Below are positions 11,843 through 23,242 of a DNA stretch of 64,000 nucleotides, piece by piece. Position 1 is the stretch's first letter. Each line of letters begins with the position of its first letter. The notes under the pieces are model-generated. The model was not told where the DNA came from. It worked only from the letters and a program-made list of their open reading frames with translations, and did not search any database. Origin of the DNA: Collybiopsis luxurians FD-317 M1 (lineage: Eukaryota > Basidiomycota > Agaricomycetes > Agaricales > Omphalotaceae). The stretch spans positions 199,815 through 263,814 of the forward strand of contig KN834813.1 in the NCBI GenBank assembly GCA_000827265.1, read 5' to 3'. The position numbers were made by a program, and so were the translations under genes.

Positions 11843-14347
11843 TCAGGTTTTGAAAATAAGCTGTTCAAGCAACGGATTGGAGAACCGTTGCCGTGACTCA
11901 GCAAGTGAACTCCCCCTCTTGGATGTAATGCTAGATAGCGTATCCACAAACTCCTTGATTTCGTTTGGATATGCATCTTCCTGCAAATACTTGATAACAT
12001 CCTTATTCCTTACGTTCAACCCTTGCCACTCTTTTGCCCAATGCGGCCGGATATTCAAAGGCTTCCCGCTAGCGTCGGTATATTTTGACCACATGTCCAC
12101 GACCTGCTGTTTATAATCCTTCCACTCTTGCTCGGTCGGGTTGAGGGTGGTGAGAACTTCGATGGAGCAGGTTCCGTAGTCGTTGTGTTGTTGCGGGGCC
12201 ATGATAACATTGGATGAACCTGTGAGTCGCATCTCGAGCGTGACACGCATAGGGCAGGTGGCGAGGTTGTTGTAAAATGAGGTTATTCCGTCCCACCTTT
12301 TCCAGACATAGGATCAGATCAGAATTATAGAATAAATAGCAGATTTGAACACACCATGCTCTTTGGATAACGGTGTAGTCCCTAGGCTTTCCACTCCCGG
12401 GCTTGGGTGCAGGGATAGGGATCTCCCATTCTGAGTCCAAACATCTCATGTTTTCTGATATACTTGGTCAGACGTATGTCCAATCAGTCCCAAACCATTA
12501 TGAACACGTACGGATTCCCCTCCTAAAATGCAGCGCTTCACTAACGTAGGTGGTAATCGGATGGTTTGTATCTGGGACATCGGGCATTTGAAGCATGCCA
12601 ATTGTCCCAAAGATAAACGCCTGCAGCCACCCAGGGAGCCTTTGGAATGGAGCCCAGTTGTTGATGACTTCCGCAAAGAATCCCTCCAGCTTGAAAAAGT
12701 ACTCTCGCGTCGGCAATTGTATGGAATTCAAACAAAGCTTATGGTACTTACCCACTGAAGAGCAGCCTGGAAGTTACTCGGGTAGGGATCCAACCATTGA
12801 GCAGTAGTAATATCCGCGCGTGTCCATACATTGACCCATACATTGTCCTGGAAGGGGAACCAGAACCATTCGACGTAATATTGCTTCTCAACTGTTTCCT
12901 CAAACTTCTTTTGCGCTTCATCGAGCTGCTGTTGGGAATATTGAGACATGTCGATCCATGCTGGAACATCATAGTTCGGCGGCGGGGGAATGGCGAGCGC
13001 AACTGGAACCTTTTGCGGTGTCAATAACGCCTTTTGCATTTTGTCTACTCGGAGTGTGATGCTCAGCACGACTCCGAGCAACCCGAAGCATCCGGATGCT
13101 GCTCGAAGTTCAGCGGGGTCGCTGACCGTTCGAATCTCCCCCTTGGGGTCGACGTATTCTACTTCTGCGACAAGGTCGGAAAGTGTGCTGGTTGTAATAC
13201 CCGCTCCGTGACATACAGGAGCGTTAGAACCCCCGTATGTAATCTCAATCTGGGGAAAAGCTCAATTTCTGCATTGTCAAATTATACAGCTAGACCTCAC
13301 CATAATAACATTCAAAGGTAACGCCACGGTCCTTTTATCATAGCACCATTGACGGAACTGATCGTTCGTGGTACCAGCGGCAATCCTAGCATAGTTCTGT
13401 CCGTCTTTCTCGAAAACAGTGATACCTTGAAGGTCGGAATTTTTATCGACTACCAAAATGGAAGGGAGAGAGATAGTCGTAAGTAGTGGAAGGAGAATTA
13501 CAATAATCTCTCCGTCGGCTGCATAGAAATCCCTTTAAAAAAGCCAGTAAGGCACATGGACGGTAGAAGAAGATCATATACAACTCACCCCCATGTGTGT
13601 CTGAACCCTGCCACTCTGACACGTTTGTTCACCTCAGGCTTGGCTGCCCACTTGATGAGATTCTGTACGCCAACTCTGGTTTTGGCAATGAATGTATAGC
13701 TGGGTGTATTCTTGACAGTGAGTCCCCAATTCTGGAATTCCTGGTTTGGTATGTAGACCATGGGCTTGCCGTTTTTTTCTTTCACATCAGGACTCTCCTT
13801 CCCGCGAGCCGAGACAAGGTTGAAGAAGTCTTGATAGATGAACGAAGGCTTTTTTTCGACAGAGTCGAGCTCACTAGCCTGCTTTGGTGCACTGATGCGA
13901 CCGGTATCCTCGAAAACCGTCGAGATACCAGTTTCAGACCTGTCGTTACGAATATGTATCATTAAGCGTAGATCAATGTAGCCAGACATTAAGGAGTCTG
14001 CATTCGGAAAACTTACCTATCTTTAGAAAGAAGCCCCAATGTGGAAGCGACAGCATCTAGATCGGGATCAACCTTTTGCTTGTAAATGGCAGATAGTTCC
14101 TTGTCGCTATGCACGAATGCCCACAGGGCAGCGAAAAGGTCGAGATTCGAAATGCCCCCCTCCTTCTGGTAACTTTGGAAGATGTTGTATAAAGGTTCGA
14201 GGGCGGGATTCTTTTCAGTTTCCTTGCGAAACTCTTCGACGAAATCCTCTTTAGAATTGGGTACTGATTCCGGTGCAAGAGACGAAGTCGTTAATGCTCA
14301 GGCATCATATGAGAGTAACAAGACTGACCAGCAGAACTGGAAGACAT
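11843..14347 (-). CDS. FAD-linked oxidoreductase, sugar-1,4-lactone-oxidase-like (VAO/PCMH fold)
   Basis: Flavin oxidoreductase with an N-terminal PCMH-type FAD domain and a C-terminal lactone-oxidase-like domain. Predicted exons (minus): 14347-14329, 14263-14017, 13939-13589, 13532-13301, 13249-12752, 12689-12512, 12454-12355, 12296-11843, about 690 aa. The start MSSSSA uses a 65-bp intron to reach PNSKEDFVEEF. FAD motifs are RVRVAGFRHTWGDFYA (its His is a candidate flavin link) and CHGAGITTSTLSDLV, equivalent to the THGSG..SLSDLV motif of aldonolactone oxidases. C-terminal RPHWAKEWQGL matches the HWxK substrate motif. A helical N-terminal extension of about 85 residues precedes the FAD domain. 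The substrate is unknown. The 3' exons are duplicated downstream. Confidence 0.82.
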
Positions 14348-15190
14348 ACTTGGGTAAGTAGTGATCTGGATGGTGCTCCGTCAAAACTCCATCGTTTTTA
14401 TAGCAAGTCCGCTGCTTTTGAACGAGATCGTAAACTGATAAGATCGCTCAAGTGCACCACTGACTGTATAGCTAGGGAAAAGACAAGCAGCTTGAATGCA
14501 AGATACATTCTGGCCGTCTGATTTAACATGACAGGCATGCCAAACATATGAATGAGGATAGGTATGTCACCTGACGGCGGAAGTCTCGGTCGACTTTCGA
14601 GACCGTCTCTTGGACAGGGAATCACTCTTCTTTGGTTCATTTACAATCACTGGGCACGGTGGATCTTTTAATAGCTTTAGTGCCTACTACAACTGGCAGC
14701 TACTTCCGTCCGTGGACCATGGAAGCTGGAATAAAAGAACCACCAACGAGCAGTTACAATTAATTGCCATGGCATGGAGTGTCGGACACTATGCTTGGCA
14801 ATGGTAAAAGAATTGCGCAAAACATGCCTACTACACGCTACAAGATATCACGATGAGTGGGATTTGAACCTACAACCTGCACCGTAGACCACTCAGTCAT
14901 CTCACCCCTCAACAGATCTGTTGAGTTCAGAAGAGTAACGGGTTTTGACGAGTTTTGAGCCATGTATCAGGAAGCAAGTCGACTCCTTGCTCGAGGTAGG
15001 TTTGCGATCAGAATGGTCACCCCAAGCCAGTGGTCCCATACTTATATCCGCATTCAAGTTCGCGTGGCTGACGGCAAAGAAGCACTCAAGAAGGAGCATC
15101 TCGGATTACCATACGTACTGATGCGGGGCCGTATCGAAATTTGAACGTCACATTGTCCAAAGGCTTCCTTTTTTTTGTCCTTCTCTTACC
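14348..15190. other. Intergenic with tRNA-like fragment
   Basis: About 840 bp between the divergent FAD-oxidase and TPR genes. Only the tRNA-like fragment near 14850-14906 stands out. Small ORFs here have no family resemblance. Confidence 0.4.
14850..14906 (-). ncRNA. tRNA-like fragment without anticodon arm
   Basis: On the minus strand the stretch reads GGTGAGATGACTGAGTGG, then after about 20 nt GGTTCAAATCC and CTCATC. It has a weak A box, a perfect B box (GGTTCAAATCC), and ends that can pair (GGTGAG with CTCATC, one G-U). At about 55 nt it is too short for a tRNA and has no anticodon stem-loop. It is best read as a tRNA-derived remnant or SINE head, not a working tRNA gene. Confidence 0.4.
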
Positions 15191-17524
15191 ATGGCTCTTC
15201 CCAGAAATCCAGCAAATGCAACCCAAAGTCCACGAACGCCCGAACTAATCAGAAGATATTTGAAAGATATGATAGAGTGCAATCTACGCGAAGAAATAGA
15301 GGAAGATCGCCTGACAGCATCGCAACTCAAGGAAATAGGCAATCAGCTTTTTCAAGAGAAAAAATTCTCGTCGGCAGCGTGGAAATACACCAAGGCCCTC
15401 AGAAAGACTGGCGAGAGCGCAAGTCTGAGTGTTTTGTATTCCAATCGCTCGGCTTGTAGACTCAAATTGCAGTTGTACCTATTTTCTATTTTCTTTTCTT
15501 TTTACTTTAGATTTTGATACGATTATCTATTCAAGGTTTCTGGATGCACTGAACGACGCTACGGAAGCAAGTGACATCTCGAATCAATGTGATCTTTTAT
15601 GCACTAACAAGGTTTCAAGTCGACCAAACTGGACCCCGCGTTCGCGAAAGCATTTGCGAGGCGTGCAGTGGCTTTAGATGTGAGCTTAACTCAGATTGAG
15701 AGTGATTAATTCTCCAGCTTCCCGCATATAGCGCCTTGGGCAGTCCTCTGAGAGTGCTAAGGCTTGGGAAGAAGCCTTGTCGAAGCTGCCGAGAGGTAAC
15801 TTGACCCCAGCGGAGTTGTCTGTACAATCCGAATACCAGAAAGGCCTCGCAGCAGCAAAGCGAGAGAAGCAACGCCAGGAAAGCGCTCTTAAGACCCAGC
15901 TAGGAAACTACCTCGAATTGGACGGTGATAAGAATGATCTGCCGTGGATGATGGCGAAGACAATGCTTCCAGAGCTTCAAAGAACGGAGTGGGTGTCGTT
16001 TCGATATGAACAAAACGACGGGGAAGAAGTCAAAGTAGAATGCCCCCCTAGTTGTGTAAGCTTCCCTCTTAGACGTTATTGACGTTGCGCTCCAATGATT
16101 AATTTCCAATCTTCCTCCAGATATACGCTTTGAGCAAAGCATACCAGTATTTGTGTGAAGGCCTAGCTGCGCTCGAGGTGTATTCTGCACCAAATGCGCC
16201 TCCATTTCGAAACGGGTCCACTTCGGTACGTGACTTCCCCCACTAAAGATGTCAAATCACCTAAAACTTTCCTATCTGTACAACTCGGTATTTCCAGGTT
16301 TTGGAGCTCCTCTCAAACTCGGTCCTGACAGATTATCGCGTTTGGCATATACAGGATCCCGACTACCTTGACCAGTTCCGCCAGCAAGGTATGTCCAACC
16401 CGGTTCGGTTTTTCGATGGGTGCGAGGCTCTTTCTCATTTTTACCCCCCTTCAAGCCAATCGAGAGGTTGAATTTCATGGTGTATTTGCCCCCAACCTTG
16501 GACCAGAAGACATCAAGGAAATTGTTCGCAGGCGATGGAATGAAGCCGAAGGAGAAGAGGAACGTCTCCGGGAATGGGATACGATCCAACCTGCGCTGGC
16601 TTCTATTGTTCGGTGATTGAATACATCTATCTTTATTTTCCTCAGGGATCTCACCCGCTGGTATATTACTACAGGTGCTGGATAATGGAAGGTTTTCACC
16701 AAGGCACGCTATTCGAAAACCACGACGCCGAAACCGTATACATCAAACAAGCCATCTCGTTCATCAAGTGGGGGCAAACGCGATGCAAAGACTATCCGAC
16801 GCAAGTCAAGGGGGAAGTTTTTGAAGAAGCGTTCTTGAAAATGGTACAGGGTATGCGTTTATGGATGCTTTTGAAGGCAAGTCTCTTTCTTTCGGCAGAT
16901 ATACTTTTGATTGATTACTGTACTTCCAGCGGTTTGAAGACACTAAGGACTCTGAGACTCAACGTGAAGTCATATACGAGGAATCAAACCAGTTATTGTG
17001 TGAAGTGTCAGAAGGTCGTACTGCGTTTGCCTACCATAGCGATCCCGTCATCGCAGCAGCCACCTACTACAATCCCCGAGGTTATGGTCTTCGGTGCGTT
17101 GCTACTACTATGATATCTTGTTATGGCTTTGCACGTCTAACGAAGGGACAGTCTTAAAGCCGAATACATCTGGTGGAAATCCGCAGTGGGCTTTGCAGCG
17201 TTTGTGCTGAACAGCCGTGCTTCTGACTACTTTGCCCAGGACGATGTGAACCACGCCGGTGAGTTTTTTGTTTTTGCCTGGCTGCTGTAACGTCATTTTC
17301 ATGGACACCAACTCTATGCAGCTTGTCTTGCGCACTGCTTGCACGTTTCGTACCACTTGTTCCCTAATGATATTGGGCTTCTCCTGAGGAACCTTGAAGA
17401 TATTCACGAAGCTGTTCCGAAGATGGAAAAGATTTGGAAGTACAAGTCGTTGTTCGGGAAAGAAGTGAGGGCTGAGATCATTGACGATATGTTGAGTTGG
17501 GGACGTGTCACGTTCGGCGTATAA
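15191..17524 (+). CDS. TPR-containing protein of unknown function
   Basis: Start ATG 15191 (MALPRNPANATQSPRTPELI). The first exon (15191-15474) holds a TPR helix pair: LKEIGNQLFQEKKFSSAAWK..ALRKT followed by VLYSNRSACRLK. The second exon (from 15536) continues LDALNDATEAS, and a short intron leads to STKLDPAFAKAFARRAVAL, a further TPR helix. This resembles the N-terminal TPR of Hsp70/Hsp90 co-chaperones. Downstream exons encode a coiled-coil stretch (KGLAAAKREKQRQ) and a long alpha/beta region ending RAEIIDDMLSWGRVTFGV at 17524. The C-terminal region matches nothing I can name. It starts about 155 bp before the S9 peptidase gene on the same strand. Internal exon borders are approximate. Confidence 0.75.
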
Positions 17525-17680
17525 GAATTTTCTGCTTCAATTTTGCTCAAGTGGAGGAAATAGATAGTCTTTTTGTTGCCGCTTCGAAGCAATTTTGAAA
17601 TTGTATCAGTACAAGAATTACTTGCCTAATGCGGCTCAACTTCTGTACCTTACCATTCTCAGACTTGAGCTTGAACCACG

Positions 17681-19920
17681 ATGAGCGAAAGGGCTCCGTA
17701 TGGTACTTGGAAATCCCCCATCACTGCTGAGCGTATCACAGGAAGCGTTAGTGCTTGTGTTCTTTCGTTCCTTCCATCTTCCCTGAACTAATTACCCCGT
17801 TCAGTCGACTTCGACTGATGATGTTATCGTGGATGCTGTCACTTCTGTCGTGTACCATCTTGAAGGCCGTCCTGCAGAGAAAGGACGCTGCGTGCTTGTA
17901 GAATCTCTCTCAGGACGCGAAATCGTTCCAAAGGATGTCAATGTGCGGACTGGAGTCCATGAATACGGAAGCGCAGCGGCGATCGTGCACGATGGAGTCG
18001 CATATTATTCTAATTTCGCCGACAATCGGGTATACAAGATCAGCGTGAAAGAGGGTAGTCAGCCAGAGGCCGTTACACCTGGTACGTTTGAGCTCGTTTC
18101 GGACATATCTAGCAGACATTTACGGGATCTGCAGAGAACAAGGCATTTCGATATGCATGCTTCGACATTCATCCAATTCACCCCCAATTTCTCGTTTCTG
18201 TTCTCGAAGATCATACCATCGACTCGCCATCAACGGTAACGAATACCTTGGTCATTATCGATACTGATGCAAAGGCTGTAATACCTCTTGTATCCGGAGC
18301 CGATTTTTACGCTTTGCCAAGGTTCTCCCCGGATGGTTCAAAGCTCGCGTTTCAGCACTGGAACCATCCTAACATGCCCTGGGATACTTCGGCGATTGCC
18401 CTCGTTGACATCGCCGTCGATACCGGCGGCCACCGTCTAACTTCTTCCTCGTATTCATCTGGTGGAGTCACCTTTTCGAATAGCGTCACTATAGCGAGAG
18501 AAGGTTCAAACGGGTCCCTCGCTTGGGCAAATAAGGACACGCTGTGCTTCGTTTCTGATGTTTCTGGATTCATCAATCCTTGGACGTACAAGGTATCCAC
18601 CAATAAGGCCTCGCCGGTGTTCTCCTCCCCGGTTGAGGAGGATTTCGGCACCCCGTTGTGGATACTGTGCTACTCCCCCTTTGCCATCGTGGACGAGGAA
18701 GGCAAGGTGGCTGTATTCAAAGCCTACAGGGACGGGAGAAACATTCTTTATCGAGTGAATCTCGAATCTGGAGAGAGGCAGGAGGTTCAGGGCCCGTACG
18801 TCGTTGTGGAATGCATGCGCACGGTTTCGAGATCAAAAGGCCAGTTTGCGTTTTTGGGAACCAAAGTCGACGAATCTCAGAAGGTCGTCATCGGCGCGAT
18901 GGTGGATATGCCTGCGGCTTCTTTCACATCTGTCAGTACTGGTGCAGATGAGGCTAACAAGAATCTCTTTGATGCTTCTCTTGTCACAATTCCCCAAGGA
19001 ATTACATTGAGAGTACCTCCGAATGATGAACCTCTGCATGTCATTTACTACCCTCCTCATAACCCTGTTTATGCAGGATCGAGCATTGACGGGGAGAAGC
19101 CGCCGTGCGTTTTGAATGCTCATGGGGGCCCAACAGGTTTGTGCTTATGCTGCTCAGCTAATTGCTCGATGCATACTCAAGACTGCGCTAGGCATGTCAT
19201 TCCAGGGTCTGCAGTGGAAGATTCAGTATTGGACCACTCGTGGTTTTGCTTGGTAAAACTGACCCTTCTCGCCCTATATAATACTGATCCGTTCCTAGGC
19301 TCGATGTCAATTATGGGGGCAGCTTTGGCTACGGGAAAGCCTACATAAATCGTCTCCGAAAGCAATGGGGAGTAGTCGACGTTGAAGATTGTATTGCAGC
19401 GACGCAAACGCTCTCCAAGTCTCCTCACAATCTCATCGATCCCAACCGGACTGTGATCCGTGGAAGCTCTGCAGGAGGATTGACCGTCCTAAATTCATTA
19501 TGTAACAGCTCCAACACCCGGGCGTTTGCTGCTGCGACGTCGATTTACGGTGTCGCCGATCTGGTGGGACTGGTGAGGGATACGCACAAGTTTGAGAGCC
19601 AGTACATGTTCTCACTTGTCGGAGGCTCTCCAACGGACGTAGAGCCTTTCAAGGAAAGGTCACCGATTAATTATGTTGATAAAATTGATCGTCCATTGCT
19701 GATACTTCAGGGAGAGATAGACAGGGTGGTGCCGAAGGAGCAGGCGGAGATGATGTATGAGAGCATAAAGAAGCGGGGAGGTGTGGTCGAGTACAAGCCT
19801 TATCCTGGTGAAGGTCATGGATTCCGGATGAAGGAGACGCAGTGTGATGCTCTCGAAAGGGAGCTTGCCTTTTACGAAAGGGTTTTAGCTCTCCAAGGCG
19901 CTGTAGAAGGTCGATTGTAA
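17681..19920 (+). CDS. S9 family serine peptidase (acylaminoacyl/dipeptidyl peptidase-like)
   Basis: Prolyl-oligopeptidase-family hydrolase with an N-terminal beta-propeller-like part and a C-terminal alpha/beta hydrolase domain. Start ATG 17681 (MSERAPYGTWKSPITAERITGS) splices to STDDVIVDAVTSVVYHLEG. Catalytic residues are visible: Ser in GSSAGG (about 19465), Asp in GEIDRVVP (about 19715) and His in GEGHGF (about 19812). Introns interrupt near 17751-17805, 18082-18130, 19135-19190 and 19252-19300. The spliced sequence NAHGGPTG..SFQGLQWKIQYWTTRGFAW..DVNYGGSFGYG is typical of the S9C group. No signal peptide, so probably cytosolic. The first 55 nt and last 170 nt of the gene recur as an inverted scrap at 22690-22925. 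Confidence 0.92.
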
Positions 19921-20172
19921 CTCACAAAGTGTAAAATAATATTAAATGTAAAGGGCGCTGTGTCACGTTCAGATTCGAACTTAATCTTGCCTCGCATCTG
20001 ATTGCCTTACTTCTGACATGACTGGGTCCGATTGAGAACGTGTTATTAAAATGGTAATCGAGGACCGTAAAATTACCCAGTGCACGCCAGTGTACATATA
20101 CAGCTATACTAGCACAAACTTAAGGGGAAGCAAACAACAAAAGGATACACAAAGCAATAGAGTGTCCATCCA

Positions 20173-22582
20173 CTATGAATCAACGAGCATCGTCTCACCC
20201 CCTCTCGGTGAACCAACACTCCCATCCCTGATCGATCTCGGCACCCTCCCACCACCATCAATTCCCTCTCCTATCTCCCCATCATCAATAAGCTCATCCT
20301 CCTCCTCCTCTTCCTCATCCACCCGCGCACTCGCACTAGGCGTACCCCCCCTCGAATAATCCATCGCATTCCTTGGAGTCCCACCGCGCGAATCAATCAC
20401 CATTGTGTCGCCATCGTTGTCATTGTCCTCTCCGTCATCCATATCATAATCGGCCGTACCGGCTCGACTACTACCCCTCTCTCCGGAAACGGAAATACCA
20501 TTCATAGGTGACGCACCACGGGAAGAAGGTACAGTTCCTACGCCGTGAATACCGTTGCTTTCCGCTCCGCCAACACTTCCTCCTCCGGCTAACGCTGCTA
20601 ATGCACCCAGAGACGATAACCCAGTATCGAAAAAAAATCGACGCCGTCCAGTTTTACCCAGCGAGTTGAACGAGGGGGGGTTCGAATTGGATGATGACTT
20701 GTCATTGTTGACGGTAGTGTCTCCAGAACATAGCGGAATCTCGTACACAGAATTGGAGATGATGGACATGCGTTTTCGGTATGCCGAAGAGGAGGATGGA
20801 GGATGAGAGTGGCCATTCTGGGTGTGTCCGTTGACTGCCCGACGCGTCGTTGAGCCGGATCTGTGGCCGTTGCCATTTACGTTACGCGTATGGGATCGTG
20901 TTGAGCGGCGAGAGGTGCTATGATACGAGTTATCGGAGTCGTATCCGTGTTCGGAATTATAATCTCTTTCTTCGTCCTCGTCGTCGGAAGTCGACGGGGA
21001 CGAATTAGATGAAGAAGGGGAAGGATGTCGACGATGGTGGGAAGATGGGTAGGAAGGGGTTTGGAGCTGGTAGACGAGGCGGGAGTGCTCTTAAAAAAAC
21101 AATCAATATAGGACACAAGAAGTGTAATACTTGTAACTTACGAGCCAGTTTGATATCCAAATCATCTCTCCATTCTTGTTCCTTCCCTTCATCCACGTAC
21201 CCGATATGATCTTGGACGCTTTCGCGGGGAACATCCTGCATCTGCACACTAGGCGCTCCCATCCTACTTTCAAGCTCTTTAAGTTGCTGCAACGCCCGTT
21301 CCCGTACCCTATCAATTTCAGTTTGTTTCCATCCTCGACCGACAGTTCGCGGTAAGGGGATATGGTTAACCTCAGCGGGAGAAAGAGATGAATCCTCGGA
21401 CGCGTCCGAAGGGTCCGCAATACGCAGATTGACGTCTTCCATGTTGTTTTTGACTACTTCCAGTCTGTACCGCGGCCCAAACCACTCGAAATAATCATTC
21501 CACGGCATCATACCACCACCCTCTGAGCCTTCGGTATTCGGGTCAACCAATTGTTCCTGAACGCCTAGCGCACATGCAGTCTCGTAACACCATGCCCTGG
21601 CAACATTCTTCACAGTATAACCTCCTCCTCCAAGAAGTATTAAGGGAATGTTGAACGCTCGGAGGAATGAAGTACAGTGTGCGTGTCCTTGCATCGTCAA
21701 ATTGAAGCACCCCAATTTGTCCCCTGAAAGCGAATCGGCACCACACTGAAGCACGACGACGCTGGGCCTGAAAACCTCGATGATCCGTTCCATAACGGGG
21801 TCAAAGACCGATTTGAATGTCGCGTCGGTCATTCCGTCCTTCAAAGGAACATTCAAAGCGTATCCCTGGCCCTTGCCCCGTCCACGATCCTCCTGCGTCC
21901 CAGTTCCAGGAAAATATTCCCCGTATTTATGAAAAGAGGCGGTCATGACCCGATCGGTGGTATAAAACGCTTCCTCGACACCATCTCCGTGATGGCAATC
22001 AATGTCGACATACAGGACTCGAGGAAAAACTCGAAGTAAATCGAGTATGGCCAGGACAATGTCGTTGATGTAACAAAAACCGCTGGCTTCGCGTTTTTTG
22101 GCGTGATGAAGACCACCTGCCCAATTGATGGCAATATCTGAGCTGCCATCGTTGATCCTTTTGGCAGCAGCCAAGCTTCCCCCAGCAGAGATCGTACAAA
22201 ATTCCCAAACACCTTCGAAAGCCGGGTTGTCGTCCCCGACCAGGAACTGAGTGCCGCGAAAAGTAAGGTCTTCGACGGTTTCTGGTGTGACTCGGGAGAG
22301 AAAATGGATGTATTCGTCGGTATGAAAGCAGGTCATTTCTTGGGCGCTGGCTCGAGGCGGACGAAGATGGGTTAGGTGGGGGTGAGAGAGCATCGAATAG
22401 GCTGAAATCAGTTCGTGGGTCATCCTAATTCGATGGGGTTTCATTGGGTGACCTAAGCCATATGTATATGAGCCCACATCGGCGTCGTAAAAGTAGGAAA
22501 CGCGTCGGGGAGTCGAGGTGGACATGGTCGACGATGAAGGAACAAGATGCCTGCCGCTCGGTCTAACGGAGCCGTCATCCAT
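20173..22582 (-). CDS. Class I histone deacetylase (Rpd3/Hos-type)
   Basis: Zinc-dependent lysine deacetylase acting in nuclear corepressor complexes. Exons (minus): 22582-21142 and 21089-20173. The catalytic domain has all hallmarks: YGLGHPMKPHRIRMTH, NWAGGLHHAKK, YVDIDCHHGDGVEEAF (zinc-site Asp/His), FHKYGEYFPGTG and LLGGGGYTVKNVARAW. ATG 22582 (MDDGSVRPSGRHL) is the first in-frame start; a second ATG 57 nt later (MSTSTPRR) is also possible. The second exon encodes a long Ser/Asp/Glu-rich low-complexity tail with acidic runs (DEEEEEEDELIDDGE), probably disordered. The catalytic domain is intact. The gene converges on the S9 peptidase gene with about 250 bp between stops. Confidence 0.95.
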
Positions 22583-22689
22583 TGTTCTCACGGACCGGGC
22601 GCTTATTTTTGGGCGCTAAATTGGCAGAAATATTCAGAAATACAAATTTGGTTATTTACCGCTCTTGCTATTTTTACACTTTATGAGTT

Positions 22690-22925
22690 ACAATATACCT
22701 CCTACAGCGCCTTGAGACCCAAGACTCTTTCGTAAAAGGCAAGCTCCCTTTCCAGAGCATCACACTGCGTCTCCTTCATCCGGAATCCATGACCTTCACC
22801 AGGATAAAGCTTGTACTTGACAACACCTCCCCGCTTCTTCACACTCTCATACACCGTCTCCGCGCTCGGCGGTGATGGGGGATTTCCAAGTACCATACGC
22901 AGCCCTTTGGCTCATTGTGGTTCGA
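22690..22925 (-). pseudogene. Inverted, internally deleted copy of the S9 peptidase gene
   Basis: On the minus strand this stretch starts with a near copy of the region around the S9 start codon (compare 17665-17724, GTATGGTACTTGGAAATCCC). It then jumps directly to a near copy of 19742-19935, including the His active-site segment PGEGHGFRMKETQCDALERE and the 3' flank AACTCAcAAAGTGTAAAA. About 2 kb of the middle of the gene is missing. The junction lies at a short shared GCG (about 22860). Read from the original start, the frame reaches a stop just after the junction, so it is non-functional. It is inverted and lies 2.8 kb from the parent gene. Confidence 0.85.
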
Positions 22926-23242
22926 ACTCAAACGCTCGAGTTAGGCCGCACTAGGCAAGTATTTCACGGAAATACATATACAGGAACAGACAGAAAGTCT
23001 AAGTATCAAGCTCAAACCCCGTCCTTTAGACAAAACCGGAGTGATACTTGCAGTACCAATAAAGAATTAAAAAAGAAAAGAAAAATCTCAATCAGCAAGC
23101 ATACGTATGTGGTTGTTCGCAGTATACGAATTAGCGAGGACTCAAGTACGGTAGATAAGGAAAGACATCTAGTTGAACATAGTATTGTCGGACACTGAAG
23201 GCAAGCGTAGGACTGTAACCCGCAGCAAACAAGAAGCTCTTT
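22926..23242. other. Intergenic
   Basis: About 320 bp between the S9-derived scrap and the F-box gene end. AT-rich; no gene or repeat recognised. Confidence 0.4.

Noticed and set aside
19950..20045. Possible tRNA T-arm (GTTCGAATC on the minus strand)
   Set aside because: No matching A box, acceptor pairing or cloverleaf could be built around it.
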